From NCBI GenBank assembly GCA_020793555.1, contig DQIO01000333.1, positions 1 to 7,666 on the forward strand: 7,666 bases of DNA, written 5' to 3'. The notes beneath the pieces were generated by a model. The model did no database searches. It had not been told where the DNA came from and worked only from the letters and a program-made list of their open reading frames with translations. Made by a program: the position numbers and the translations under genes. Below are positions 1 through 5,698 of this stretch, in pieces. The first letter of the stretch is position 1. The number at the start of each line of letters is the position of its first letter. The stretch is from Methanosarcinaceae archaeon (GTDB lineage Archaea; Halobacteriota; Methanosarcinia; Methanosarcinales; Methanosarcinaceae).

Positions 1-22
1 AAAATCACTAGACTATGGAATA

Positions 23-48
23 GTGCCGTATTTCTAATCTTATGGCAC
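23..48 (-). terminator. Possible terminator stem-loop downstream of fdhD
   Basis: GTGCCGTA (23-30) and TATGGCAC (41-48) form an 8-position stem around a 10-nt loop. One position is not Watson-Crick: it is a G-U pair in a plus-strand transcript and a C-A mismatch in a minus-strand one. The structure begins 10 nt beyond the fdhD stop codon. In the minus direction the sequence ends in a short T run at the window edge. It could end fdhD transcription or serve a convergent gene outside the window. The stem is weak and archaeal terminators often need only T runs, so this is tentative. Confidence 0.3.
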
Positions 49-58
49 AATTGAAGAA

Positions 59-811
59 TTAATCAATTCTCCATTTATTTGCAAACACAGTCATTTCAAC
101 GTTTGAAACCAAACCTACCAAGCCAACACCGGTCTTTTGTGCAGCGTCAATACCGCTATCCAGCGGAGCGCTTTTCGTTACAATAAGAGGCACGCCTGCA
201 CGTGCCGCCTTTAGCACCATACCGGCAGACTGCCTGCCTGTTGAGAGAAGGTAGAGTTGCGACACATCAATATTGTTGAGTGCCGCATAACCTACCACCT
301 TGTCGATTGCATTGTGCCGTCCAATATCAATAGCCTGTGCCACCCGTTCCCCTCCCTGTGAAACCAGCGTTGCAAGGTGAGTACCTCTTGTCATAAAATA
401 TATATCTGATTCAAGGAACTTTGTGCCGGAAAAGATCGATCTTGCAGGAAACACAGCATCCGAGGTGACATTTGTATCCTCATTGCCCTGCCACTTGATA
501 CCGATACAGCCGGATGAGCGGAGTTCGTGCCAGAGTGTAAAATCATCGGTAGATTTGATCTGGAGGTCAACGTCCATGCCATCTACCCGGACATCCAATA
601 TCTCATCAAAACCTACAATTCCCTCACATATCGCATATCCTACTGCCAGTTCCCTGACACATGTCGGAGATGCAAGGATAGATGCTACACGGGTACCATT
701 CACTGACAGTTCAATAGAGCCCTCTTTTGCAACAGTGCGCTCAGAAGAAAATACAGAACCATCTTTATTAACAGTAGTTACAGAATAGATTTTTGTGTAT
801 CTGTCAGGCAT
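59..811 (-). CDS. fdhD: FdhD-family sulfurtransferase for molybdenum/tungsten bis-MGD enzymes
   Basis: This 250-residue protein matches the FdhD family in length and motifs. FdhD takes persulfide sulfur from a cysteine desulfurase and delivers it to the bis-MGD cofactor of formate dehydrogenase; in methanogens a formylmethanofuran dehydrogenase is another possible client. Visible features are the central SSGCIG segment (99-104), TRGTHLA (141-147), the GRHNAIDKVVGYA block (164-176), LLSTGRQSAGMVLKAARAGV (188-207) and the TKSAPLDSG segment (212-220). The usual CxxC is reduced: C102 is present, but the position of the second cysteine is I105. The start at 811 is 90 bp after the cysteine desulfurase stop, and that gap holds tandem repeats and an inverted repeat, so fdhD may be cotranscribed and also have its own promoter. 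A weak AGGT lies 8 nt before the ATG. The family is certain; the client enzyme is not visible in the window. Confidence 0.92.
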   Translation of the reverse strand: MPDRYTKIYSVTTVNKDGSVFSSERTVAKEGSIELSVNGTRVASILASPTCVRELAVGYAICEGIVGFDEILDVRVDGMDVDLQIKSTDDFTLWHELRSSGCIGIKWQGNEDTNVTSDAVFPARSIFSGTKFLESDIYFMTRGTHLATLVSQGGERVAQAIDIGRHNAIDKVVGYAALNNIDVSQLYLLSTGRQSAGMVLKAARAGVPLIVTKSAPLDSGIDAAQKTGVGLVGLVSNVEMTVFANKWRID

Positions 812-827
812 CTATGACCTATTTAAC

Positions 828-857
828 GTTATGATATATAGGATATTTTATCATAAC
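828..857. promoter_or_regulatory. 30-bp inverted repeat over a TATA-like element, ahead of fdhD
   Basis: Perfect 9-bp arms GTTATGATA (828-836) and TATCATAAC (849-857) flank a 12-bp AT-rich spacer. On the minus strand, TATATATC (833-840) lies about 25 bp before the fdhD ATG. This is the normal distance from an archaeal TATA box to the transcription start, so a leaderless or near-leaderless fdhD transcript is possible. A factor bound to the dyad would occlude that box, which suggests an operator. No T run follows, so a terminator is less likely. The symmetry is seen directly; the role is inferred. Confidence 0.45.
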
Positions 858-911
858 ACGACAGAACATTTACACGACAGAACATTTACACGACAGAACA
901 TTTACACGACA
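856..911. repeat. Tandem repeat, 3.5 copies of a 16-bp unit
   Basis: The unit ACACGACAGAACATTT occurs exactly at 856-871, 872-887 and 888-903, followed by the half unit ACACGACA at 904-911. The copies are identical, which points to recent expansion or selection. The array abuts the inverted repeat before fdhD. Its distal end enters the desulfurase gene: the array supplies the stop codon (902-904) and the last two codons (V392, V393). The 16-bp period is about one and a half helical turns. It could be a regulator-binding array or a slippage product. It has no spacers and is not a CRISPR array. Confidence 0.9.
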
Positions 912-2083
912 AGAGATGTTATCTGTGAAACTGAATCAACGAACAAGTCCACTTCTTCCTGTGTATTGTACAATCCAAACGATGCCCTGACAGTACCTTC
1001 GACCTCAAGGAACCGGATACTTGGCATCGCGCAGTGATACCCGCTTCGCACACATATCTTTTTTGTCTCATCAAGAATCATGGCAACATCGTGTGCATTG
1101 AGACCCACTATATTGAATGGCACAACACCGGCACGGTCCTGTGGTCCATATACCTCAACCGCATCCATTTCTGCTATTCGCCTGGCTGCATTCTTTGCAA
1201 GGGTAGTCTCATGCCGCTCAATGTCAGCCGTGCCATGTTCCCTGACATACTCCACCGCACGCCCAAGTCCGATAACACCCGGAATGTTTGGTGTTCCTGC
1301 TTCAAATTTGGCAGGCGAGGGTTCCAGTTCAAAACCCGTTGTTGTGACTGCATGTACCGTGCCGCCCCCTACAAATGTGGGAGCGAGCATATCCGGCTCT
1401 TTGACGTACAGCACACCGGTTCCCTGCGGTCCGAGCAGACCTTTGTGACCTGCTGTTACAAAAAAGTCACAGTCGAGTGCACCCACGTCAAGAGGCATAT
1501 GACCTGCGGACTGTGCGCCGTCGATCAGCACTTGTGCACCGCCTTTGTGTGCGATCTTTACGATCCTTGCAACATCCTGGATCGAACCAAACACATTGGA
1601 AACATGATTGACTGCAACAAGGCGCGTTTTGTCGGTCATGGCATCTTCGATGTCATTCGGATCTATCATGCCATATTCATCAGGACTTATGATCGTAACT
1701 TCAACACCCTGCTCACGCAAACGCATCCATGGAAGGAAGTTTGAGTGATGCTCTATGAGTGTCGTGATGATATGGTCGCCGGAGTTCCATTCCAGACCAT
1801 GAGCGACCATATTGATACTTTCGGTGGTGTTCTTTGTGAATATCGTTTTTTTGTGATCGATGTTCAAAAACGAAGCCACCACCTCACGCGCATCCTCATA
1901 ATGATTGGTAGTCTGGCGTGCAAGCCTGTGTGCACCACGTCCGTGATTACCGGCATATTTGAAGAAGTAATCTTCCATAGCCGAAACTGCCTGAACAGGC
2001 GTCTGGGTGGTTGCAGCACTGTCTAAATAGACAACTTCCTTTAAAATCGGAAAGTCTTCACGAACAGAATAAACATCATACAT
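902..2083 (-). CDS. sufS: Cysteine desulfurase, group II (SufS/CsdA type)
   Basis: This 393-residue PLP enzyme has the standard length for a SufS/CsdA-type desulfurase, which converts cysteine to alanine and leaves a persulfide on an active-site cysteine. The motifs are in order: YLDSAATTQTP (19-29), IEHHSN (110-115) with the cofactor-stacking histidine, LIDGAQSAGH (186-195) with D188 and Q191, the PLP lysine K214 in TAGHKG (210-215), FEAGTPN (260-266), and the catalytic C351 in RSGYHCA (346-352). The RSGYHCA form marks group II and differs from the IscS/NifS loop. No sufBC genes are visible, so the symbol reflects subfamily only. It lies between a 51-residue small ORF (54-bp gap) and fdhD (90-bp gap) on the same strand. 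FdhD is known to receive sulfur from a cysteine desulfurase, so sulfur supply to FdhD is the best inferred role, beside general Fe-S cluster work. No clear Shine-Dalgarno sequence precedes the ATG. The last codons lie in the tandem repeat. Confidence 0.94.
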   Translation of the reverse strand: MYDVYSVREDFPILKEVVYLDSAATTQTPVQAVSAMEDYFFKYAGNHGRGAHRLARQTTNHYEDAREVVASFLNIDHKKTIFTKNTTESINMVAHGLEWNSGDHIITTLIEHHSNFLPWMRLREQGVEVTIISPDEYGMIDPNDIEDAMTDKTRLVAVNHVSNVFGSIQDVARIVKIAHKGGAQVLIDGAQSAGHMPLDVGALDCDFFVTAGHKGLLGPQGTGVLYVKEPDMLAPTFVGGGTVHAVTTTGFELEPSPAKFEAGTPNIPGVIGLGRAVEYVREHGTADIERHETTLAKNAARRIAEMDAVEVYGPQDRAGVVPFNIVGLNAHDVAMILDETKKICVRSGYHCAMPSIRFLEVEGTVRASFGLYNTQEEVDLFVDSVSQITSLVV

Positions 2084-2130
2084 GTAAATCTGTAATGGGG
2101 GTAAATTAGAAATAGATTTTGCAGTAGATA

Positions 2131-2152
2131 TTGCAGGCTATTTTGCCTGCAA
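2131..2152 (-). promoter_or_regulatory. Perfect hairpin spanning the small-ORF stop codon, upstream of the desulfurase
   Basis: TTGCAGGC (2131-2138) and GCCTGCAA (2145-2152) form an 8-bp perfect stem with a 6-nt loop. In the minus-strand transcript the 5' arm encodes L-Q-A of the small ORF. The stop codon TAG (2138-2140) takes two loop bases and the first base of the 3' arm. A ribosome terminating there would melt the stem, so the structure could couple small-ORF translation to expression of the desulfurase, whose ATG is 47 nt further on. It lacks an immediate T run, so simple termination is less likely. The regulatory role is inferred. Confidence 0.45.
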
Positions 2153-2293
2153 ACCGCCGAGCATGAAACGATACAGATCCAACTCTTCAGAATCCAGCGT
2201 ATCACTAGGGTGTCCACCAATTACTATATGGGAAACATCATATGCTTTTTTGCTGTTCCCGCATTTGTCATCATTTTTCATTAAGTTTCTCAT
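2138..2293 (-). CDS. Unrecognised 51-residue small protein upstream of the desulfurase
   Basis: I do not recognise this family. The ORF reads MRNLMKNDDK at the start and has GGHPSDTLDSEELDLYR (26-42) followed by FMLGGLQAK at the end. GGAGG (2303-2307) lies 9 nt before the ATG at 2293, a good ribosome binding site, and an in-frame TGA 24 nt upstream of that ATG limits the start choice. M5 is an alternative start. The product would be about 5.7 kDa, polar at the N-terminus, with one cysteine (C11), two histidines (H22, H28), an acidic middle and a slightly hydrophobic end. There is no signal peptide or membrane segment. It is the likely first gene of the operon with the desulfurase and fdhD. 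It could be a small partner protein or a leader peptide. Coding status rests on the ribosome binding site, the context and the ordinary-looking composition. Confidence 0.6.
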   Translation of the reverse strand: MRNLMKNDDKCGNSKKAYDVSHIVIGGHPSDTLDSEELDLYRFMLGGLQAK

Positions 2294-2418
2294 TATACAT
2301 TTCCTCCGGTCTCTTCAATCGTATCTTCTCAAAAACGACGTCAGTTAACTCAATATGTGGCAGAATTAACATATTTGCAATGTCGATTGCTGCTGAATTG
2401 TCTATAATGCCCCCATGC

Positions 2419-2426
2419 TATATAAA
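2419..2426 (-). promoter_or_regulatory. TATA box candidate for the small ORF-desulfurase-fdhD operon
   Basis: Read on the minus strand this is TTTATATA, an exact match to the archaeal box A consensus. A start about 25 bp downstream would fall near 2397 and give a leader of about 105 nt before the small ORF. The element is nearly symmetric, so the plus direction cannot be excluded. However, ycaO has a closer TATA candidate of its own. Confidence 0.4.
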
Positions 2427-2429
2427 GTT

Positions 2430-2445
2430 AACCGTTGTGGCGGTT
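2430..2445. promoter_or_regulatory. Inverted repeat AACCG-N6-CGGTT between divergent promoters
   Basis: The arms AACCG (2430-2434) and CGGTT (2441-2445) flank 6 bp. GTTGTG also occurs twice as a direct repeat at a 9-bp period (2434-2439 and 2443-2448). The element lies between the minus-directed TATA candidate and the plus-directed one, just upstream of both, where a shared regulator could act. The arms are short, so chance is possible. Confidence 0.3.
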
Positions 2446-2474
2446 GTGATGCCCTTTTCTGACTTGTCGCAAGA

Positions 2475-2482
2475 TATATAAT
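2475..2482 (+). promoter_or_regulatory. TATA box candidate for ycaO-tfuA
   Basis: TATATAAT sits in an AT-rich run (2474-2484). A start about 25 bp downstream of its centre falls near 2503, next to the ATG at 2506. Transcription would then begin after the first in-frame ATG (2485). This favours translation from 2506 on a leaderless or nearly leaderless message, and no Shine-Dalgarno sequence precedes either ATG. Confidence 0.5.
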
Positions 2483-2505
2483 ATATGCAAGAACGTTTGC
2501 TAACC

Positions 2506-3786
2506 ATGACCGAGATAATCATTGACGAGTCACTGTCCTATATTGACGGCACCCAGAGAGTGCACGACGGAGAAACAACCCTTAAAAACGCCAAGAGCCA
2601 ACTTAAGACAATAGGTGTTACCCGTATTGCAGACATAACCGATCTTGACAGGATCGGGATACCGGTATTTACCACTATTCGACCAAGTGCTGCCAAAGGT
2701 GGAATTTCCATCTATTCCGGAAAAGGTGCAAACCCTGATCAGGCAAGGATCTCTGCGATGATGGAAGGTTTTGAGAGGTGTCTTGCTGAAAGAGCAGGTA
2801 CCAATGAGAATATCGATACCGACATTTCAGCTCCAACTATTATAAAAACACTTGAAGAAGCATTCAATGATCACAATATACTTGACCCAAAATCACTACT
2901 TTTACCGGAACCCCTCGTGCCTGATAAATTAGTTGACTGGACAGGAGGATGGGACTTGCTGAAAAACGAAGAGATATTTGTCCCTTCAAATGCCGTTTAT
3001 CACCCATACAACGAACCAGGGCAATGTGTAAAACTCTTCAGAAGCAACACCAATGGTCTTGCAGCAGGAAATGTGATGGAAGAAGCAATATTCCACGGAT
3101 TGCTGGAAGTTATCGAGAGGGACGCTTTGAGTAATGCCGAGTTCAACAGAGTTACAGGAAAAGAACTCATTCTTACTGAGAACGATGGAAGTAATTATGA
3201 ACTTATTCAGAAGTTCAAAAAAGCAGATGTGGAAATCAAACTTTGGGTGCTCCAGCATGATACTAATGTTACAACAATCGTTGCCGTTACTGATGACATT
3301 AAATTGAAGGATGCGGCACTGCTTGTTATGGGTGCAGGTTCGCACTTAAAACCTGAAATTGCAGTCAGTCGGGCAATCACCGAAGCTGCCCAATCAAGAG
3401 TTGTGCAAATTCATGGGGCACGTGAGGACACAGACCGTGAAAAGTTTGTGCGTAATATCGGATACGAACGAATGAAGCGTATGAACAAGTTCTGGTATGA
3501 GGATAAAGAGACTATATCACTTGATGAGATTAAAGACATCTCAACAGCAACACCGGCAGAAAACATTCGAATTGTACTTGATCAACTTAAAAACCTTGTT
3601 GATAATGTTGTTGTGGTTGACCTGTCAAGAGAAAATATGAACGTGCCTGTTGTGCGTGTAATCATTCCAACATTTGAACTATACACCCTTGATCGCGAAC
3701 GTGTTGGTAAGCGAATGAAGTTAGTGAAAAGGAAAAAGCTGGCAAAAGAAGACAGACCTTGGAGAAAGGGAAGAAGACCACTATGA
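2506..3786 (+). CDS. ycaO: YcaO-family protein, methanogen McrA-thioglycine type
   Basis: YcaO enzymes use ATP to activate a peptide backbone amide. The methanogen member, acting with TfuA, installs thioglycine in McrA near the active site of methyl-coenzyme M reductase, as shown genetically in Methanosarcina. Numbering from the chosen start (426 residues), the diagnostic segments are GVTRIADITDLDRIGIPVF (37-55), RPSAAKGG (59-66), the nucleotide-binding helix SAMMEGFERCLAE (83-95), NTNGLAAGN (181-189) followed by the glutamate-rich helix EEAIFHGLLEVIERDA (192-207), and GAGSHLKPEIAVSRAITEAAQSR (276-298). The C-terminus is basic (KRKKLAKEDRPWRKGRRPL). A longer form from the ATG at 2485 adds seven residues, but that codon directly abuts the TATA candidate, so 2506 is preferred. 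tfuA overlaps the stop codon. The family and thioamidation role are strong; McrA as target follows from the methanogen context, and no mcr gene is in the window. Confidence 0.9.
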   Translation: MTEIIIDESLSYIDGTQRVHDGETTLKNAKSQLKTIGVTRIADITDLDRIGIPVFTTIRPSAAKGGISIYSGKGANPDQARISAMMEGFERCLAERAGTNENIDTDISAPTIIKTLEEAFNDHNILDPKSLLLPEPLVPDKLVDWTGGWDLLKNEEIFVPSNAVYHPYNEPGQCVKLFRSNTNGLAAGNVMEEAIFHGLLEVIERDALSNAEFNRVTGKELILTENDGSNYELIQKFKKADVEIKLWVLQHDTNVTTIVAVTDDIKLKDAALLVMGAGSHLKPEIAVSRAITEAAQSRVVQIHGAREDTDREKFVRNIGYERMKRMNKFWYEDKETISLDEIKDISTATPAENIRIVLDQLKNLVDNVVVVDLSRENMNVPVVRVIIPTFELYTLDRERVGKRMKLVKRKKLAKEDRPWRKGRRPL

Positions 3787-4451
3787 ACAAAGCACTCCGC
3801 CCTATCATATTTGCAGGTACAAGTATCAGCCACGAAGATGCAAAAAAGATACTTGATGTCAATGTCAAGTATAGCCAACCTGTTTTTAGGTGTAATATCC
3901 AAAAGGCTGTCCAAGAAGGGTACAATGTAATAGGAATTATTGACGGCATCTTTTTTGACAAGACAGCAGTCGCTCACAAGGAGATCATCAAAGCAATCAA
4001 ATCTGGAGTTATCGTTGTAGGGGGTTGCAGTATGGGAGCACTCCGCGCGGCCGAACTCGATACTTATGGAATGATAGGTGTCGGCAAGATATACGAATGG
4101 TATCGCGACGGTGTGATCGAAGCCGATGACGAGGTGGCTGTGGCTACCAATCCGGACACTTTTGAGCCGGTATCAAATCCGATGGTGAATATAAGGGAAA
4201 CTTTGAATGCGGCATGTGAGGAAGGGATCGTCGATAGCGACACACGTGATTTATTGATGGGAATTGCGAAAAAGACGCATTATACTGAAAGGACTTATTT
4301 TGGTGTGGTTAAACAGGGTGTCAAAGACGGGGTGCTTTCATCCGATGTTGGAGATGTGCTTGTTGGATACTGCAAAGAGCACGAAGTTGACGTTAAACGC
4401 AACGATGCGATTGCGGTTCTTGAGAAGGTTAAAGAGATACTTGACTCATAA
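3783..4451 (+). CDS. tfuA: TfuA-like protein, YcaO partner in peptide thioamidation
   Basis: TfuA proteins work with YcaO when the backbone oxygen is replaced by sulfur, probably by delivering or activating the sulfur donor. From ATG 3783 the product has 222 residues. The TfuA core is present: IIFAGTSIS near the N-terminus, DGIFFDKTAV near 53-62, then GGCSMGALRAAELDTYGMIG (80-99) followed by VGKIYEWYRDGVIEADDEVA, the most recognisable block of the family. The C-terminal third is helical and less conserved. The start overlaps the ycaO stop as ATGA, which implies translational coupling. A TTG eight codons upstream (3759) is a less likely alternative. No terminator is evident before the convergent radical SAM gene, whose stop is 32 bp away. 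Confidence 0.9.
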   Translation: MNKALRPIIFAGTSISHEDAKKILDVNVKYSQPVFRCNIQKAVQEGYNVIGIIDGIFFDKTAVAHKEIIKAIKSGVIVVGGCSMGALRAAELDTYGMIGVGKIYEWYRDGVIEADDEVAVATNPDTFEPVSNPMVNIRETLNAACEEGIVDSDTRDLLMGIAKKTHYTERTYFGVVKQGVKDGVLSSDVGDVLVGYCKEHEVDVKRNDAIAVLEKVKEILDS

Positions 4452-4483
4452 ACGGCTGAAGCTATGCCATATGTATCATCCAG

Positions 4484-5449
4484 TCAAACCGCCCTGTAAT
4501 ACTTCCCATCCTCTGCTGTTATCTCTACGATCTCATTTTTCCCAAGCAGGCCATCGATGATACCGGCAAGATCTTTTGCATCAATCTCAAGTGCGGAACT
4601 GATCTGATCAACAGTGCACGGTCTTCGTAGTATCAGGTCATAGACCTCATCCCGCATATTCCCGTGTTTAATGCCGGTAATTTTCCTGCGAAGCCCTTTA
4701 AAGACCAGTCTAACCATCTCCCTGCCCAATGCATCATCGAACTTTTGTGCAATCTCGGTAAGCCTCTGCTGCGAAACCGGGATAATAAAATCCTCAGCAG
4801 GCGGTCTGCTCACAGTAAATACCTCCACCACATCGGGATTGATGAACTTTACTGCCTGTACCAATTCATCGACCGCCCGGTCACTGATATTGGTTGGATA
4901 ATCCTTTTTTGAATCAACAAGAAGAACTTCTATCTCAAGTCTTGGACCCGTGCCTTTCAGTGCTTTTAATCCATGAATAATATCGTCAAGCATGATTCCC
5001 GATACGGGGCGGTTGATTGCCTTGAATGTTTTTTCATCCCCGGCTTCGAGGGTAGCGACTACCAGATCGGCTTGCGCCAGATTATCCCTTACATCCTTCC
5101 TGCTGACAAGGGAGGAATTGGTAATTACACAAATAGGAACATTGCTAATCTTCCTTACTTCACGGATCATCTCACCAAGTGCAAGGTTGAGTGTGGGTTC
5201 CCCGGTTCCTGAAAAAGTAATGTAATCAAGCTGTTTTACTTTCTTAAGATGGTTTTTCAACCCTTCTACTACTTCTTCAGTCGAGACTCCGCAGACGTCT
5301 TCCGGGCCTGATACTTTCTTATCCGTACATCCAAGTTGACAGTAGACACAGTCAAAATTACAGGTTTTTTCAGGACCTGTGATGTCAATCCCGAGTGAGC
5401 GTCCAAGCCGTCTTGACGGAACCGGACCGTAGATTATTCTTTGTTTCAT
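4484..5449 (-). CDS. Radical SAM protein (COG0731-like) with C-terminal winged-helix-like segment
   Basis: The product has 321 residues. After the family signature GPVPSRRLGRSLGID (8-22) comes the radical SAM cluster motif C30-x3-C34-x2-C37 in CNFDCVYCQLG, with C41 just after it. FSGTGEPTLN (79-88) is the SAM-binding GGE-like motif, and ITNSSL and LVVATLEAGDEKTF follow along the barrel. The last 60 or so residues (MRDEVYDLILRRPCTVDQIS onward) read like a winged helix and end in a short strand. The substrate is unknown. The signature differs from the tRNA-wybutosine enzyme Tyw1 and from the McrA arginine methylase Mmp10. The gene is convergent with tfuA. A weak AAGGAT site (5459-5464) lies 9 nt before the ATG. 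A TATA-like TATATAAT on the minus strand (5532-5539) could give a leader of about 60 nt. The radical SAM call is firm; the winged helix is my reading of the sequence. Confidence 0.88.
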   Translation of the reverse strand: MKQRIIYGPVPSRRLGRSLGIDITGPEKTCNFDCVYCQLGCTDKKVSGPEDVCGVSTEEVVEGLKNHLKKVKQLDYITFSGTGEPTLNLALGEMIREVRKISNVPICVITNSSLVSRKDVRDNLAQADLVVATLEAGDEKTFKAINRPVSGIMLDDIIHGLKALKGTGPRLEIEVLLVDSKKDYPTNISDRAVDELVQAVKFINPDVVEVFTVSRPPAEDFIIPVSQQRLTEIAQKFDDALGREMVRLVFKGLRRKITGIKHGNMRDEVYDLILRRPCTVDQISSALEIDAKDLAGIIDGLLGKNEIVEITAEDGKYYRAV

Positions 5450-5586
5450 AATGGTTGTATCCTTAGCACCATGGTTTTTCTTTGTTTCGTTTTAAAAACG
5501 TATTGAGAAGTTAAAAGTAATTCCCTATAGAATTATATAGTTCGAGTCAATCAGAGCGTAGCGAAGATTTTCTCTTGAAAACGTAC

Positions 5587-5594
5587 TTATATTT
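5587..5594 (+). promoter_or_regulatory. TATA box candidate for the cupin-ABC transporter genes
   Basis: TTATATTT lies in the AT-rich region between the radical SAM gene and the cupin gene. It would start transcription near 5615 with a leader of about 85 nt. An alternative AT-rich element, TTTAAAAA (5656-5663), is closer and would leave a leader of about 15 nt containing the ribosome binding site. I cannot choose between them. The rest of this 249-bp intergenic region shows no gene. Confidence 0.25.
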
Positions 5595-5652
5595 GTTAGA
5601 GAAATTCGATTGAAATTCATGATACATAGTTCCACAGAATGAATTTAGCATC

Positions 5653-5666
5653 AACTTTAAAAAGTT
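5653..5666. promoter_or_regulatory. 14-bp palindrome upstream of the cupin gene
   Basis: AACTTT-AA-AAAGTT is a perfect 6-bp dyad with a 2-bp centre, 32 bp before the cupin ATG. It overlaps a possible TATA element, so it could be an operator. It is AT-rich and short, so coincidence is quite possible. Confidence 0.25.
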
Positions 5667-5698
5667 AAAGACAAATGATGGAATATTAGGGTGATTAT

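Noticed and set aside
856..911. Short direct repeats as a CRISPR array
   Set aside because: The 16-bp units are contiguous with no spacers, and no cas genes are nearby. It is a simple tandem repeat.
1034..1744. 236-codon plus-strand open frame
   Set aside because: It lies entirely antisense to the well-supported cysteine desulfurase, and its translation is rich in Cys and His with no recognisable domain.
2131..2152. Hairpin as a standard intrinsic terminator
   Set aside because: There is no T run directly after the stem in either direction, and the downstream gene is on the same strand only 47 nt away.
2242..2481. 79-codon plus-strand open frame before ycaO
   Set aside because: It has no ribosome binding site or recognisable domain, overlaps the better-supported minus-strand small ORF, and runs through the promoter region.
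3759..3782. TTG start giving TfuA eight extra residues
   Set aside because: The ATG at 3783 overlaps the ycaO stop as ATGA, the usual coupling layout, and the extra residues are a basic run outside the TfuA domain.
4484..5449. Radical SAM gene as Mmp10 (McrA arginine methylase) or Tyw1
   Set aside because: The GPVPSRRLG signature, the spacing around the cluster motif and the C-terminal tail do not fit what I know of either family.
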